A stretch of DNA of 6,388 nt, taken from contig JABUSF010000001.1 in the NCBI GenBank assembly GCA_021443945.1, positions 146,672-153,059 on the forward strand, written 5' to 3'. This document shows, piece by piece, positions 1 through 5,505 of the stretch. Position 1 is the stretch's first letter; each line of letters opens with the position of its first letter. The notes under the pieces were generated by a model that saw only the letters and a list, made by a program, of their open reading frames with translations, was not told the DNA's origin and made no database searches. The position numbers were made by a program, and so were the translations under genes. The DNA is from Ileibacterium sp. (GTDB taxonomy: Bacteria; Bacillota_I; Bacilli_A; Erysipelotrichales; Erysipelotrichaceae).

Positions 1-48
1 AAAATGGAAAAAATGATGGACGTGCTCCGTCATATTATTGAGGAATAA
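1..48 (+). CDS. 3' end of an unidentified upstream gene (partial)
   Basis: Reading from base 1 gives 15 sense codons ending in TAA at 46-48 (C-terminal residues KMEKMMDVLRHIIEE). The stop lies only 5 nt before the malic enzyme ATG. A GAGGA Shine-Dalgarno-like sequence for malic enzyme (40-44) falls inside the last two sense codons, as is typical of translationally coupled operon genes. The tail is charged and probably helical, but it is too short to identify a family. It is also possible that this frame is not coding and that the stop is fortuitous. Confidence 0.5.
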   Translation, partial: KMEKMMDVLRHIIEE

Positions 49-53
49 GGAAC

Positions 54-1223
54 ATGAACATAAACGAAGAAGCATTGAAGGCCCACAGAGAGTGGCAGGG
101 AAAACTGGAAGTTGTGTCCAAAGCCCCTCTGGAAAATAAAAAGGATCTGTCCATTGCCTACACACCGGGAGTTGCTGCTCCCTGTCTGGAAATCAAGGAC
201 CATCCGGAAGATGCTTTTGTCTACACCGGCAGAGGAAATACGGTGGCTGTTGTGTCTGACGGCTCTGCCGTTCTTGGACTTGGAAACATCGGCGGTCTGG
301 CCGGTCTTCCTGTCATGGAAGGCAAATGCGTTCTTTTTAAGGAACTGGGCGGCGTCAATGCGGTGCCTCTGGTGCTCAACACCCAGGATCCGGATGTGAT
401 TGTACAGACCGTGGCAGCCCTGGAGCCATCCTTTGGAGGCATCAATCTGGAAGACATTTCCGCCCCCAACTGCTTTGAAATTGAACGCCGTCTGCAGGAA
501 ATTATGGACATTCCTGTTTTCCACGATGACCAGCACGGAACAGCCTGCGTGGTTCTGGCCGCTTTGATCAATGCTTTAAAGCTGGTGAACAAAAAGGCGG
601 AAGACTGCACGGTGGCTTTCTCCGGCGCCGGTGCAGCGGGATGTGCAATTGCCAGGCTGCTGGCCGATTATGGTTTCCAAACCATTTACATGTGCGACAG
701 CAAGGGGATTGTGACCGCTGAAAATGCATCCAATGCCGAAAAGAAAGAACTGGCTGAAAAATATAATAAAGACAGCAAAACGGGAACTCTGGCCGATGCC
801 ATGAAAGGAGCCGATATTTTTATCGGTGTTTCCAAAGGCGGTATTGTCAGTGAAGAAATGATCCGGTCCATGAATAAGGATGCCATTGTCATGGCCATGG
901 CCAATCCAATTCCGGAAATTCTTCCGGAACAGGCTAAAGCGGCCGGGGCAAGAGTCGTGGGAACCGGACGTTCCGACTTTGCCAACCAGATTAATAATGT
1001 TTTGATCTTCCCGGCTCTGTTTCGGGGCGCGCTGGATGCCAAAGCCACCCGGATTACGGAAGGCATGAAAATGGCAGCTTCCAAAGCGCTGGCCGATCTG
1101 ATCAGCGAAGACGAACTCAAGGAAGACTATGTCATTGTAGATGCTCTGGACAAACGGGTAGGGCCAAAAGTGGCTCAGGCTGTGGCTGCCCAGGCGGAAT
1201 TAGAAGGCGTCATCCGCAAGTGA
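54..1223 (+). CDS. NAD(P)-dependent malic enzyme (oxaloacetate-decarboxylating), small bacterial type
   Basis: Cytosolic enzyme that oxidatively decarboxylates L-malate to pyruvate and CO2 with reduction of NAD(P)+. At 389 residues it matches the short bacterial malic enzymes that lack a phosphotransacetylase-like C-terminal domain. The N-terminal malic domain carries the catalytic tyrosine in YTPGVAAPC (Tyr36) and the lysine in VMEGKCVLFK (Lys91). Metal ligands are Glu133 and Asp134 in LEDI and Asp159 in HDDQHGTA. The NAD-binding domain starts near residue 185 with a GAGAAG loop (191-196); Asp215 after the second strand is compatible with NAD+, but cofactor choice cannot be settled from this. 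ATG at 54 has GAGGA at 40-44, 9 nt upstream. It is probably cotranscribed with the gene ending at 48. In low-GC Gram-positives such enzymes (MaeE/YtsJ type) support malate use or NADPH supply; which role applies here is unknown. Confidence 0.95.
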   Translation: MNINEEALKAHREWQGKLEVVSKAPLENKKDLSIAYTPGVAAPCLEIKDHPEDAFVYTGRGNTVAVVSDGSAVLGLGNIGGLAGLPVMEGKCVLFKELGGVNAVPLVLNTQDPDVIVQTVAALEPSFGGINLEDISAPNCFEIERRLQEIMDIPVFHDDQHGTACVVLAALINALKLVNKKAEDCTVAFSGAGAAGCAIARLLADYGFQTIYMCDSKGIVTAENASNAEKKELAEKYNKDSKTGTLADAMKGADIFIGVSKGGIVSEEMIRSMNKDAIVMAMANPIPEILPEQAKAAGARVVGTGRSDFANQINNVLIFPALFRGALDAKATRITEGMKMAASKALADLISEDELKEDYVIVDALDKRVGPKVAQAVAAQAELEGVIRK

Positions 1224-1235
1224 TGCCTTTTTTTT
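1206..1235 (+). terminator. Intrinsic terminator overlapping the malic enzyme stop codon
   Basis: A 7-bp stem pairs 1206-1212 (GGCGTCA) with 1221-1227 (TGATGCC), with one G-U pair and an 8-nt loop. It is followed directly by eight T residues (1228-1235). The TGA stop codon (1221-1223) forms the start of the 3' arm, so the hairpin lies partly inside the coding sequence. Confidence 0.85.
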
Positions 1236-1247
1236 CGGGTATAGTTT

Positions 1248-1294
1248 TTGTCGGAAAGAGTCAAAAGCAAGGTATACTTATCGTATAAGCGTAC
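1248..1294 (+). promoter_or_regulatory. Candidate promoter with dyad over the -10, upstream of the patatin gene
   Basis: A TATACT -10 element (1273-1278) lies 19 bp after a partial -35 TTGTCG (1248-1253); this spacing is longer than the optimum. The -10 sits in an imperfect 23-bp dyad (1272-1294): GTATACTTAT, CGT, ATAAGCGTAC, in which eight of ten positions pair as Watson-Crick bases and one as G-T. The dyad could be a repressor site, but no regulator can be named. It follows the malic enzyme terminator, so the next gene very likely has its own promoter. Confidence 0.45.
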
Positions 1295-1330
1295 TTTTAC
1301 GAAAATGATGAACCGGAGTTGGAATAGAAT

Positions 1331-2182
1331 ATGTCGAAAGTAGGACTGGTCGTAGAAGGCGGCGGAACAAAAATCGCCTACACAGCAGGTGTTCTCAAAT
1401 GCCTGCTGGAGCATGATGTGCTTCTTCCCTACAGCGTAGGGATCTCTGCCGGAGCAGAGGTGCTTTTACCTTATGTTTCCAGACAGAAGGAACGTCTGGA
1501 TGTCACCGGCATCGATGCCCCCAGCCAGCAGGGAGCCGTGGGGCTGATTCCCATGTTCAAAGAAGGAAACGTGTTTGGAATCGAAGCAACCTGCGATTAC
1601 ATTGAAAAACGGGCGCCCCTGGACTTTATGTCATTTTTTGGAAGTGACACCGCTCTGGACATTGGCGTCTACGATGTTGACAATCATAAAATTGAATATT
1701 TCCCGAAAGAATATGTGGACGAAAGCATGACTTTGATCAAAGCAAGCTGTGCCCTGCTGCTGCTGGCCAAGCCTTATTCTTTCCACGGGAAGAAATACTT
1801 TGATGCCGGGCTGGTGGATATGATTTCCATTGACCAGTCCATCAAAGCCGGATGCGATAAGCATCTGATCCTGTCCACAAAAGAAGAAGGCTATGTGCGC
1901 AAGCCAGCCCCGGACTGGCAGCTGTGGCTGGCCAAGAAGGTTTATAAGGACAAGACAATTGAACAGAATTTGAAAGAGCGCCATCTTCGCTACAACGAGC
2001 AGTGGGAGAAAATCGGTCAGCTGGAAAAAGAGGGCAAAGCCATGGTTTTGCGTCCTCACAAAGATCTGGGCATAACCCGATACACCACAGATCCGGAAAA
2101 ACTGCGTCCGTGGTTCCAGCTTGGATACGATGAAACTCTTGAGCGAATCAATGAGATTAAACAATTCTGTGAAATACAATAA
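1331..2182 (+). CDS. Patatin-like phospholipase / acyl hydrolase family protein
   Basis: Predicted cytosolic serine lipid acyl hydrolase of 283 residues with a Ser-Asp catalytic dyad. The N-terminus has the glycine-rich oxyanion-hole loop EGGGTKIAYTAGVL (residues 9-22). The nucleophile elbow is GISAG with Ser39, and the catalytic aspartate is Asp158 in FDAGLVD. That last motif is DAG instead of the commoner DGG/DGA, a mild variation. The first half resembles the YjjU-type bacterial patatins, and the C-terminal ~80 residues (roughly 205-283, including the TTDPEKL segment) look like the helical tail common in that group. No signal peptide or membrane helix is visible. The start at 1331 has only weak ribosome-binding sequence (GGAG at 1315-1318, 12 nt away, or GGAA at 1321-1324). 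The natural substrate is unknown; phospholipid or another acyl ester is inferred from the family. Confidence 0.9.
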   Translation: MSKVGLVVEGGGTKIAYTAGVLKCLLEHDVLLPYSVGISAGAEVLLPYVSRQKERLDVTGIDAPSQQGAVGLIPMFKEGNVFGIEATCDYIEKRAPLDFMSFFGSDTALDIGVYDVDNHKIEYFPKEYVDESMTLIKASCALLLLAKPYSFHGKKYFDAGLVDMISIDQSIKAGCDKHLILSTKEEGYVRKPAPDWQLWLAKKVYKDKTIEQNLKERHLRYNEQWEKIGQLEKEGKAMVLRPHKDLGITRYTTDPEKLRPWFQLGYDETLERINEIKQFCEIQ

Positions 2183-2205
2183 AGGTATCCCTCTTATTGG
2201 TTCCC

Positions 2206-2237
2206 AAAAGCAAACGGCGGTTTTCGTGTGCTTTTTT
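2206..2237 (+). terminator. Intrinsic terminator after the patatin gene
   Basis: AAAAGCA (2206-2212) pairs with TGCTTTT (2229-2235). After one A/G mismatch, ACG (2214-2216) pairs with CGT (2225-2227) above an 8-nt loop. The T tract runs 2232-2237. It separates the patatin gene from rpoD. Confidence 0.75.
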
Positions 2238-2238
2238 G

Positions 2239-2247
2239 TGGCACAAT
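2239..2247 (+). promoter_or_regulatory. rpoD: Possible extended -10 promoter element for rpoD
   Basis: TGG followed by CACAAT (2242-2247) resembles an extended -10 (TGn plus TATAAT, four of six matches). No good -35 is seen at 16-18 bp. It overlaps the end of the preceding terminator. This is a weak call, made because rpoD needs a start site somewhere between 2206 and 2270. Confidence 0.25.
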
Positions 2248-2285
2248 AGGGGAAGATATCAATGTGTTAGGAAAGGAAGATAGGT

Positions 2286-3437
2286 ATGGCACAGCCAAAT
2301 AAGAAGAATCAGCTGAAGTTCAGTTCAATTGATGATGTGAAACTCTTTCTGGAATCGGCCCGGGATGCGGATGCAGATATTGACCAGAAGGATTTCATGG
2401 AGGCCGTCAACCGGCTTGGTTTAACCGATGACGAAATGAACGGACTCATTGACTGGTGTCAGGAAAATCGGATTGATCTTTCTGAAGACAGAGATGAGGA
2501 GGATTTCGATGACGATGACTCCGACGATCTGGGAGATGAAGACGGAGAAAACGATGAACTGGCCGAACTGGAAAGAACCTTTGCAGCCGGCGCCAGCAAT
2601 AAAACAAGCGATCCTGTCAAAGCCTACCTGAAGGAAATCGGTGCTATTCCTTTGCTGACTCCAGAGCAGGAAGTCGCCGTTGCCAAACGAATTCAGGCCG
2701 GTGATATGGAAGCCAAACAGATTCTGATTGACTCCAACCTGCGTCTGGTTGTTTCCATTGCTAAAAAATATGTTGGACGCGGACTGCTGTTTCTGGATCT
2801 GATCCAGGAAGGCAACATCGGTCTGATCAAAGCTGTTGAAAAATTCGACTATACAAAAGGATTCAAATTCTCCACATATGCCACATGGTGGATTCGTCAG
2901 GCCATTACCCGTGCTATTGCGGACCAGGCCAGAACCATCCGTATTCCTGTGCATATGGTAGAAACCATCAACAAGATGACCCGTATCCAGCGTCAGCTGG
3001 TACAGGATCTTGGACGTGACCCGGTACCGGAAGAAATTGCAGAAAAAATGGAAGACATGACGGCTGAAAAAGTCATTGAAATCCAGCGTTCTGCCCTGGA
3101 TCCTGTCTCTATGGAAACTCCAGTCGGTGATGAAAACGACACCTTCCTGGGAGACTTTATTGAAGACAAAACCACCCAGACACCTGAGGAATATGCTCAT
3201 TCCCAGCTGCTCAAGGAAACCATTGAAGAAGTTCTTTCCACGCTGACCGAAAGGGAAGAAAAAGTCATTCGTCTGCGTTTTGGTCTCGACAATGGCCGGA
3301 CATGGACATTGGAAGAAATCGGTAAGGAATTCAAGGTTACCCGTGAGCGAATCCGTCAGATTGAAGCCAAAGCCATTAAAAAGCTGAAAGGCCCCAACAG
3401 AGCCAAACTGCTGCAGAGCTTCCATCAAAACGGATAA
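2286..3437 (+). CDS. rpoD: RNA polymerase primary sigma factor (RpoD / SigA)
   Basis: Housekeeping sigma factor that directs RNA polymerase to -10/-35 promoters; 383 residues, a normal length for a Firmicutes SigA. An N-terminal region 1.1-like helical segment (about 10-65) is followed by a highly acidic linker (about 67-96). Region 1.2 begins at DPVKAYLKEIG (109-119). Region 2 (about 145-218) contains the near-invariant core-binding and -10 recognition stretch, including FLDLIQEGNIGL (169-180) and FSTYATWWIRQAITRAIADQ (195-214). Region 3 follows, with the finger segment SMETPVGD and DFIED. Region 4 carries the -35 helix-turn-helix TLEEIGKEFKVTRERIRQIE (341-360). Start ATG 2286 has AAAGGA at 2272-2277, 8 nt upstream. 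Region 4 has Trp340 where Arg or another residue is usual and Gly369 where a His is common. Terminators on both sides suggest a single-gene transcript; dnaG, a frequent partner, is not adjacent here. Confidence 0.98.
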   Translation: MAQPNKKNQLKFSSIDDVKLFLESARDADADIDQKDFMEAVNRLGLTDDEMNGLIDWCQENRIDLSEDRDEEDFDDDDSDDLGDEDGENDELAELERTFAAGASNKTSDPVKAYLKEIGAIPLLTPEQEVAVAKRIQAGDMEAKQILIDSNLRLVVSIAKKYVGRGLLFLDLIQEGNIGLIKAVEKFDYTKGFKFSTYATWWIRQAITRAIADQARTIRIPVHMVETINKMTRIQRQLVQDLGRDPVPEEIAEKMEDMTAEKVIEIQRSALDPVSMETPVGDENDTFLGDFIEDKTTQTPEEYAHSQLLKETIEEVLSTLTEREEKVIRLRFGLDNGRTWTLEEIGKEFKVTRERIRQIEAKAIKKLKGPNRAKLLQSFHQNG

Positions 3438-3456
3438 TCCAATTTAAACCAAACCC

Positions 3457-3492
3457 AGCGGCTGTCCGATCAAATGGACGGCCGCTCTTTTT
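3457..3492 (+). terminator. Strong intrinsic terminator after rpoD
   Basis: An 11-bp stem pairs 3457-3467 (AGCGGCTGTCC) with 3476-3486 (GGACGGCCGCT), with a single T-G wobble and an 8-nt loop. It is followed by CTTTTT (3487-3492). It lies 19 nt after the rpoD stop codon. Confidence 0.93.
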
Positions 3493-3708
3493 GAATGGAA
3501 AAACAGAAAGGATTCTTTCGCATCTATATTCCGTCTTAAAGACATGCATCCTGTTTTGACAAAAGTCATTCGCTGCAGGGGTGCGGCTGGCTTCCTGAAA
3601 TCTTGATGCTGTCCCACAGAAAACAAACAGAAGGATACTTGCACTTACACCCGGAAAGAGAAATGATAAAACTATGAAAAGCAGAGGATTCAAACACGGA
3701 GGGCATGT

Positions 3709-4116
3709 ATGGATTGGTTTTGGACGAAGAAAAAACGCAAACAGGCATTCGATGCGTTTTTAAAAGATTTGAAAGATAAGTCTGTGCCGGATGATCTGTT
3801 GATCGAGCGGTTCGATTCAGGCGGTTTTAATGTCGATGAAATCGGAGGTCTGTTAATGTTTTATCCTCCAGATGAGATTCGCAGCATGAAATTGGCAGAA
3901 CATATCATTGAAAGCAGAATCAATCCTTCAAATATTGAAGAATATTATGCTGCATTTTTAAGTTACTGGCACGATGAACATGATGGTATTGTGTGCCCTT
4001 ACGAGAAAGGGCGGCATTGGGGCAATGATGCGGTCATTTTAGAAAAACTGCAGGCCATCAAAAAAGTGCATCAAGCCAAACAGACCTGTTCCCCTGCGAA
4101 AAAAGAGAAGAAGTAA
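3709..4116 (+). CDS. Uncharacterised 135-residue protein
   Basis: I do not recognise a family. The start at 3709 is supported by a strong GGAGGG at 3698-3703 with a 5-nt spacer; an ATG at 3705 is out of frame. The N-terminus is aromatic and basic (MDWFWTKKKRK), the C-terminus is lysine-rich, and the middle is mixed charged and probably helical. Three aromatic/charged clusters stand out: MFYPPDEI (about 50-57), EEYYAAFLSYWHDEHDG (about 77-93) and CPYEKGRHWGND (about 96-107). No signal peptide or transmembrane helix is evident, so a cytosolic protein is likely. Codon use is AT-richer than in rpoD: of about ten leucines, four are TTA and three TTG, whereas CTG dominates in neighbouring genes. 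A terminator follows immediately, so this seems to be a single-gene unit. The good ribosome site and clean terminator favour a real gene; its function is unknown. Confidence 0.8.
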   Translation: MDWFWTKKKRKQAFDAFLKDLKDKSVPDDLLIERFDSGGFNVDEIGGLLMFYPPDEIRSMKLAEHIIESRINPSNIEEYYAAFLSYWHDEHDGIVCPYEKGRHWGNDAVILEKLQAIKKVHQAKQTCSPAKKEKK

Positions 4117-4119
4117 ATC

Positions 4120-4152
4120 AGGAAGCGTTTTTGAAAGGCTTCCTTTTCTTCT
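4120..4152 (+). terminator. Intrinsic terminator after the 135-residue protein gene
   Basis: AGGAAGC (4120-4126) pairs perfectly with GCTTCCT (4138-4144). The T-rich tail is TTTCTTCT (4145-4152). Within the 11-nt loop TTT and AAA can also pair. The tail could instead pair with AGAAGAA upstream (4105-4111), lengthening the structure. It begins 3 nt after the stop codon. Confidence 0.75.
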
Positions 4153-4168
4153 GCAAGGAAGAACGACG

Positions 4169-4345
4169 ATGAAAGTCCAGATCGAAAGATCTGCAGGAAG
4201 AATGTGCCTGGCAAACACAATGCAGAACTGTTTGTTCCCGATGCTGCTGAAACCGGATCGAACAGCCATTGACAGACGGGGAAAGAATGCCTGCTTCAGG
4301 AAGAATTGGCTGGAAAGGAAGGCGTCACTCCGGGAAGGGAAATAA
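4169..4345 (+). CDS. Doubtful 58-residue basic small ORF
   Basis: ATG at 4169 opens a frame of 58 codons ending at TAA 4343-4345. AAGGA lies about 9 nt upstream, an acceptable ribosome site. The product is strongly basic, with three cysteines and about nine arginines, and has no recognisable domain, signal or membrane helix. Arginine codons include AGA and AGG, unlike the well-expressed neighbours. The first codons overlap the GNRA hairpin. It could equally be a chance reading of a non-coding stretch, and I lean slightly against translation. Confidence 0.25.
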   Translation: MKVQIERSAGRMCLANTMQNCLFPMLLKPDRTAIDRRGKNACFRKNWLERKASLREGK

Positions 4346-4392
4346 AGAATCGTTTCATAAAAACCACAGAGCATTTGCATGCCGCTTTTTCA

Positions 4393-4445
4393 TCCGGTTT
4401 TGAAGGGCTGCGCCAAACCCTTTTGAGTTCTTGCTTTTAACCGGA
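4393..4445 (+). repeat. Nested inverted repeat upstream of the epimerase gene
   Basis: TCCGGTT (4393-4399) is the exact reverse complement of AACCGGA (4439-4445). Inside it AAGGG (4403-4407) pairs with CCCTT (4418-4422), extended by a G-T pair. The inner hairpin is followed by TTTTGAG, a poor terminator tail. The right outer arm overlaps the spacer of the candidate epimerase promoter, so it could be an RNA structure of an upstream transcript or a protein-binding dyad. Confidence 0.4.
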
Positions 4446-4459
4446 ATCGAAGGCATATT
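4431..4459 (+). promoter_or_regulatory. Candidate promoter for the aldose epimerase gene
   Basis: TTGCTT (4431-4436) and CATATT (4454-4459, four of six matches to TATAAT) are separated by 17 bp. It lies about 50 nt before the start codon. The call rests on spacing and moderate matches alone. Confidence 0.35.
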
Positions 4460-4507
4460 TTATCTAGGAATACCGTTGAATGAGACGGAAGCTATGAGGA
4501 AAAAGAA

Positions 4508-5365
4508 ATGAAACTTGAAAACGAGAATTTGATTCTGGAAACCAGAACAAGAGCAGGAGAAATGACTTCTCTCTTTGACAAAAGCAAAAACAGAGAACTT
4601 CTTTACCAGGGCGATCAGGGCTGGAGCGGCCGAAATCCCACTCTGTTTCCTATGGTCGGTTCCACCTGGAACAATGGAAGCTATACGCTGGACGGCAAAG
4701 AATATGCCATGAAAAACCATGGGCTGATTCGCTATGCGGATCTGGAAGGCAGCACAGACGGCAGCAAAATTGTGTATACGATGGATTCCAGTGAAGAGAC
4801 CAAAGCTCAGTATCCTTTCGACTTCCATTACGAAATGAGCTATCGCCTGGAGGGAAAAAAAGTCATCATCGAGTATGCCATTACCAATACAGGCGATCAG
4901 GACATGCCGTTCTCCTTTGGACTGCATCCGGCTTTCCGCACATCCCTGACTCCGGAAGAGAAATTTGAAGATTTTTCTCTGGAAATGTTCCCCAAAGCAG
5001 AAGCCGAACAGATCGTGTTCTTTGATGACTTCTCCCCCGTGGAAAGACCGACAGTCATGCTGGACAAATGGCAGCTCAGCCGGGAGGATCTGAAAAAATA
5101 CGCCACTTTGGTGTTCAACAACATCAAAGCAAGCAAAGCGGTTCTTTCCTGGAAGGATGAGCCGAGACTGGCGATGGAATTTGAAGGCTATCCTTTCCTG
5201 GCTCTGTGGTCTCATCCCACGGAAAGCGATTTTGTCTGCATTGAGCCCTGGTTTGGACATGCAGATTATGAAAAACTTGAGATTCCCTTTGACCAGAGGG
5301 AAGGCACCCAGATTTTGAAACCTTCGGAAACTTTCAAAGCCTCCTACAGTGTGGAAGCCCTCTAA
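4508..5365 (+). CDS. Aldose 1-epimerase family protein (GalM/LacX-like)
   Basis: Predicted cytosolic mutarotase of 285 residues that interconverts alpha and beta anomers of an aldose or related sugar, within the galactose-mutarotase beta-sandwich superfamily. Family landmarks appear in order: RNPTLFPMVG (42-51), NHGLIR with His71, FGLHPAF with His140 (expected catalytic acid) and CIEPWFG with Glu246 (expected catalytic base). The short length and these motif forms fit the LacX-like branch better than classical GalM (about 340 residues). The usual Arg or Lys after PMVG is replaced by Ser-Thr, and HGFAR by HGLIR, so the substrate may differ from galactose. Start ATG 4508 has TGAGGA at 4495-4500 with 7 nt spacing. 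An out-of-frame ATG at 4494 encodes only five codons and stops at 4509-4511, overlapping the real start. No galactose-pathway genes are adjacent, so the physiological sugar is unknown. Confidence 0.9.
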   Translation: MKLENENLILETRTRAGEMTSLFDKSKNRELLYQGDQGWSGRNPTLFPMVGSTWNNGSYTLDGKEYAMKNHGLIRYADLEGSTDGSKIVYTMDSSEETKAQYPFDFHYEMSYRLEGKKVIIEYAITNTGDQDMPFSFGLHPAFRTSLTPEEKFEDFSLEMFPKAEAEQIVFFDDFSPVERPTVMLDKWQLSREDLKKYATLVFNNIKASKAVLSWKDEPRLAMEFEGYPFLALWSHPTESDFVCIEPWFGHADYEKLEIPFDQREGTQILKPSETFKASYSVEAL

Positions 5366-5419
5366 ATCCTGCGCATATTCTGTTCCTTTTCCTACCGGAA
5401 AATGATGATTTTTAGAGGG
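5358..5419 (+). repeat. Large inverted repeat spanning the epimerase stop codon, possible weak terminator
   Basis: CCCTCTAAA (5358-5366, containing the TAA stop) is the exact reverse complement of TTTAGAGGG (5411-5419), 44 nt apart. Within it TTTTCC (5387-5392) pairs with GGAAAA (5397-5402) around TACC. Competing with both, AAAAT (5399-5403) can pair with ATTTT (5408-5412) around GATG. A five-T run (5409-5413) lies downstream of the inner hairpin, but 6 nt away from it, so this is not a standard intrinsic terminator. Confidence 0.5.
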
Positions 5420-5471
5420 TGCAGATTCTGTAGTGATATGATCTACTTGAAATAAACATTTTTTGTGTTAA

Positions 5472-5490
5472 TACATAGATAATATATGTA
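5472..5490 (+). promoter_or_regulatory. 19-bp dyad in the Rrf2 gene promoter, candidate operator
   Basis: TACATA (5472-5477) and TATGTA (5485-5490) form a perfect inverted repeat with a 7-bp centre. The centre overlaps GATAAT (5478-5483), a plausible -10. An alternative -10 is TAATAC (5469-5474), preceded by TG and 16 bp from TTGAAA (5447-5452). Either way the dyad covers the core promoter 16 nt before the ATG, where an autorepressor would bind. Binding by the Rrf2 protein itself is an inference. Confidence 0.5.
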
Positions 5491-5505
5491 GATAGGGAGT
5501 ATTCC

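Larger units (their letters stand above)
4117..4507 (+). other. 391-nt stretch without a confident gene
   Basis: After the terminator this region is purine-rich on the + strand and contains: a doubtful 58-codon ORF (4169-4345); a perfect 6-bp hairpin with a GAAA tetraloop (4178-4193); a 7-bp inverted repeat TTCTGCA (4149-4155) / TGCAGAA (4221-4227) enclosing that hairpin; a nested inverted repeat (4393-4445); and a candidate promoter plus ribosome site for the epimerase gene. No known RNA family or riboswitch is recognisable by eye. It may be a long leader or a small RNA locus, or it may be decayed coding sequence. Confidence 0.5.

Noticed and set aside
30..536. 168-codon minus-strand frame opposite malic enzyme
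   Set aside because: It is fully antisense to a confident gene with no domain support.
2421..3428. 335-codon open frame on the minus strand opposite rpoD
   Set aside because: It lies wholly antisense to a certain sigma factor gene, shows no recognisable domain and follows from the codon bias of rpoD (few TTA, CTA and TCA codons).
3495..3539. 14-codon ORF right after the rpoD terminator
   Set aside because: Its ATG abuts the terminator T run with no ribosome site, and the length is trivial.
3556..3561. Perfect TTGACA -35 hexamer upstream of the 135-residue protein gene
   Set aside because: No acceptable -10 exists 15-19 bp downstream. TTGCAC (3639-3644) with GATAAA (3665-3670) is also poor because the spacing is 20 bp, so no promoter was called for this gene.
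4039..4380. 113-codon minus-strand frame across the gap and the end of the 135-residue protein gene
   Set aside because: No ribosome site precedes its ATG, it runs through a clear terminator hairpin and its composition looks non-natural.
4494..4511. Five-codon mini-ORF whose stop overlaps the epimerase ATG
   Set aside because: The ATG sits inside the epimerase ribosome site and lacks one of its own, so it is most likely incidental.
4460..5260. 266-codon minus-strand frame opposite the epimerase gene
   Set aside because: It is a shadow of a well-supported gene, with no family motif in its phenylalanine- and histidine-rich product.
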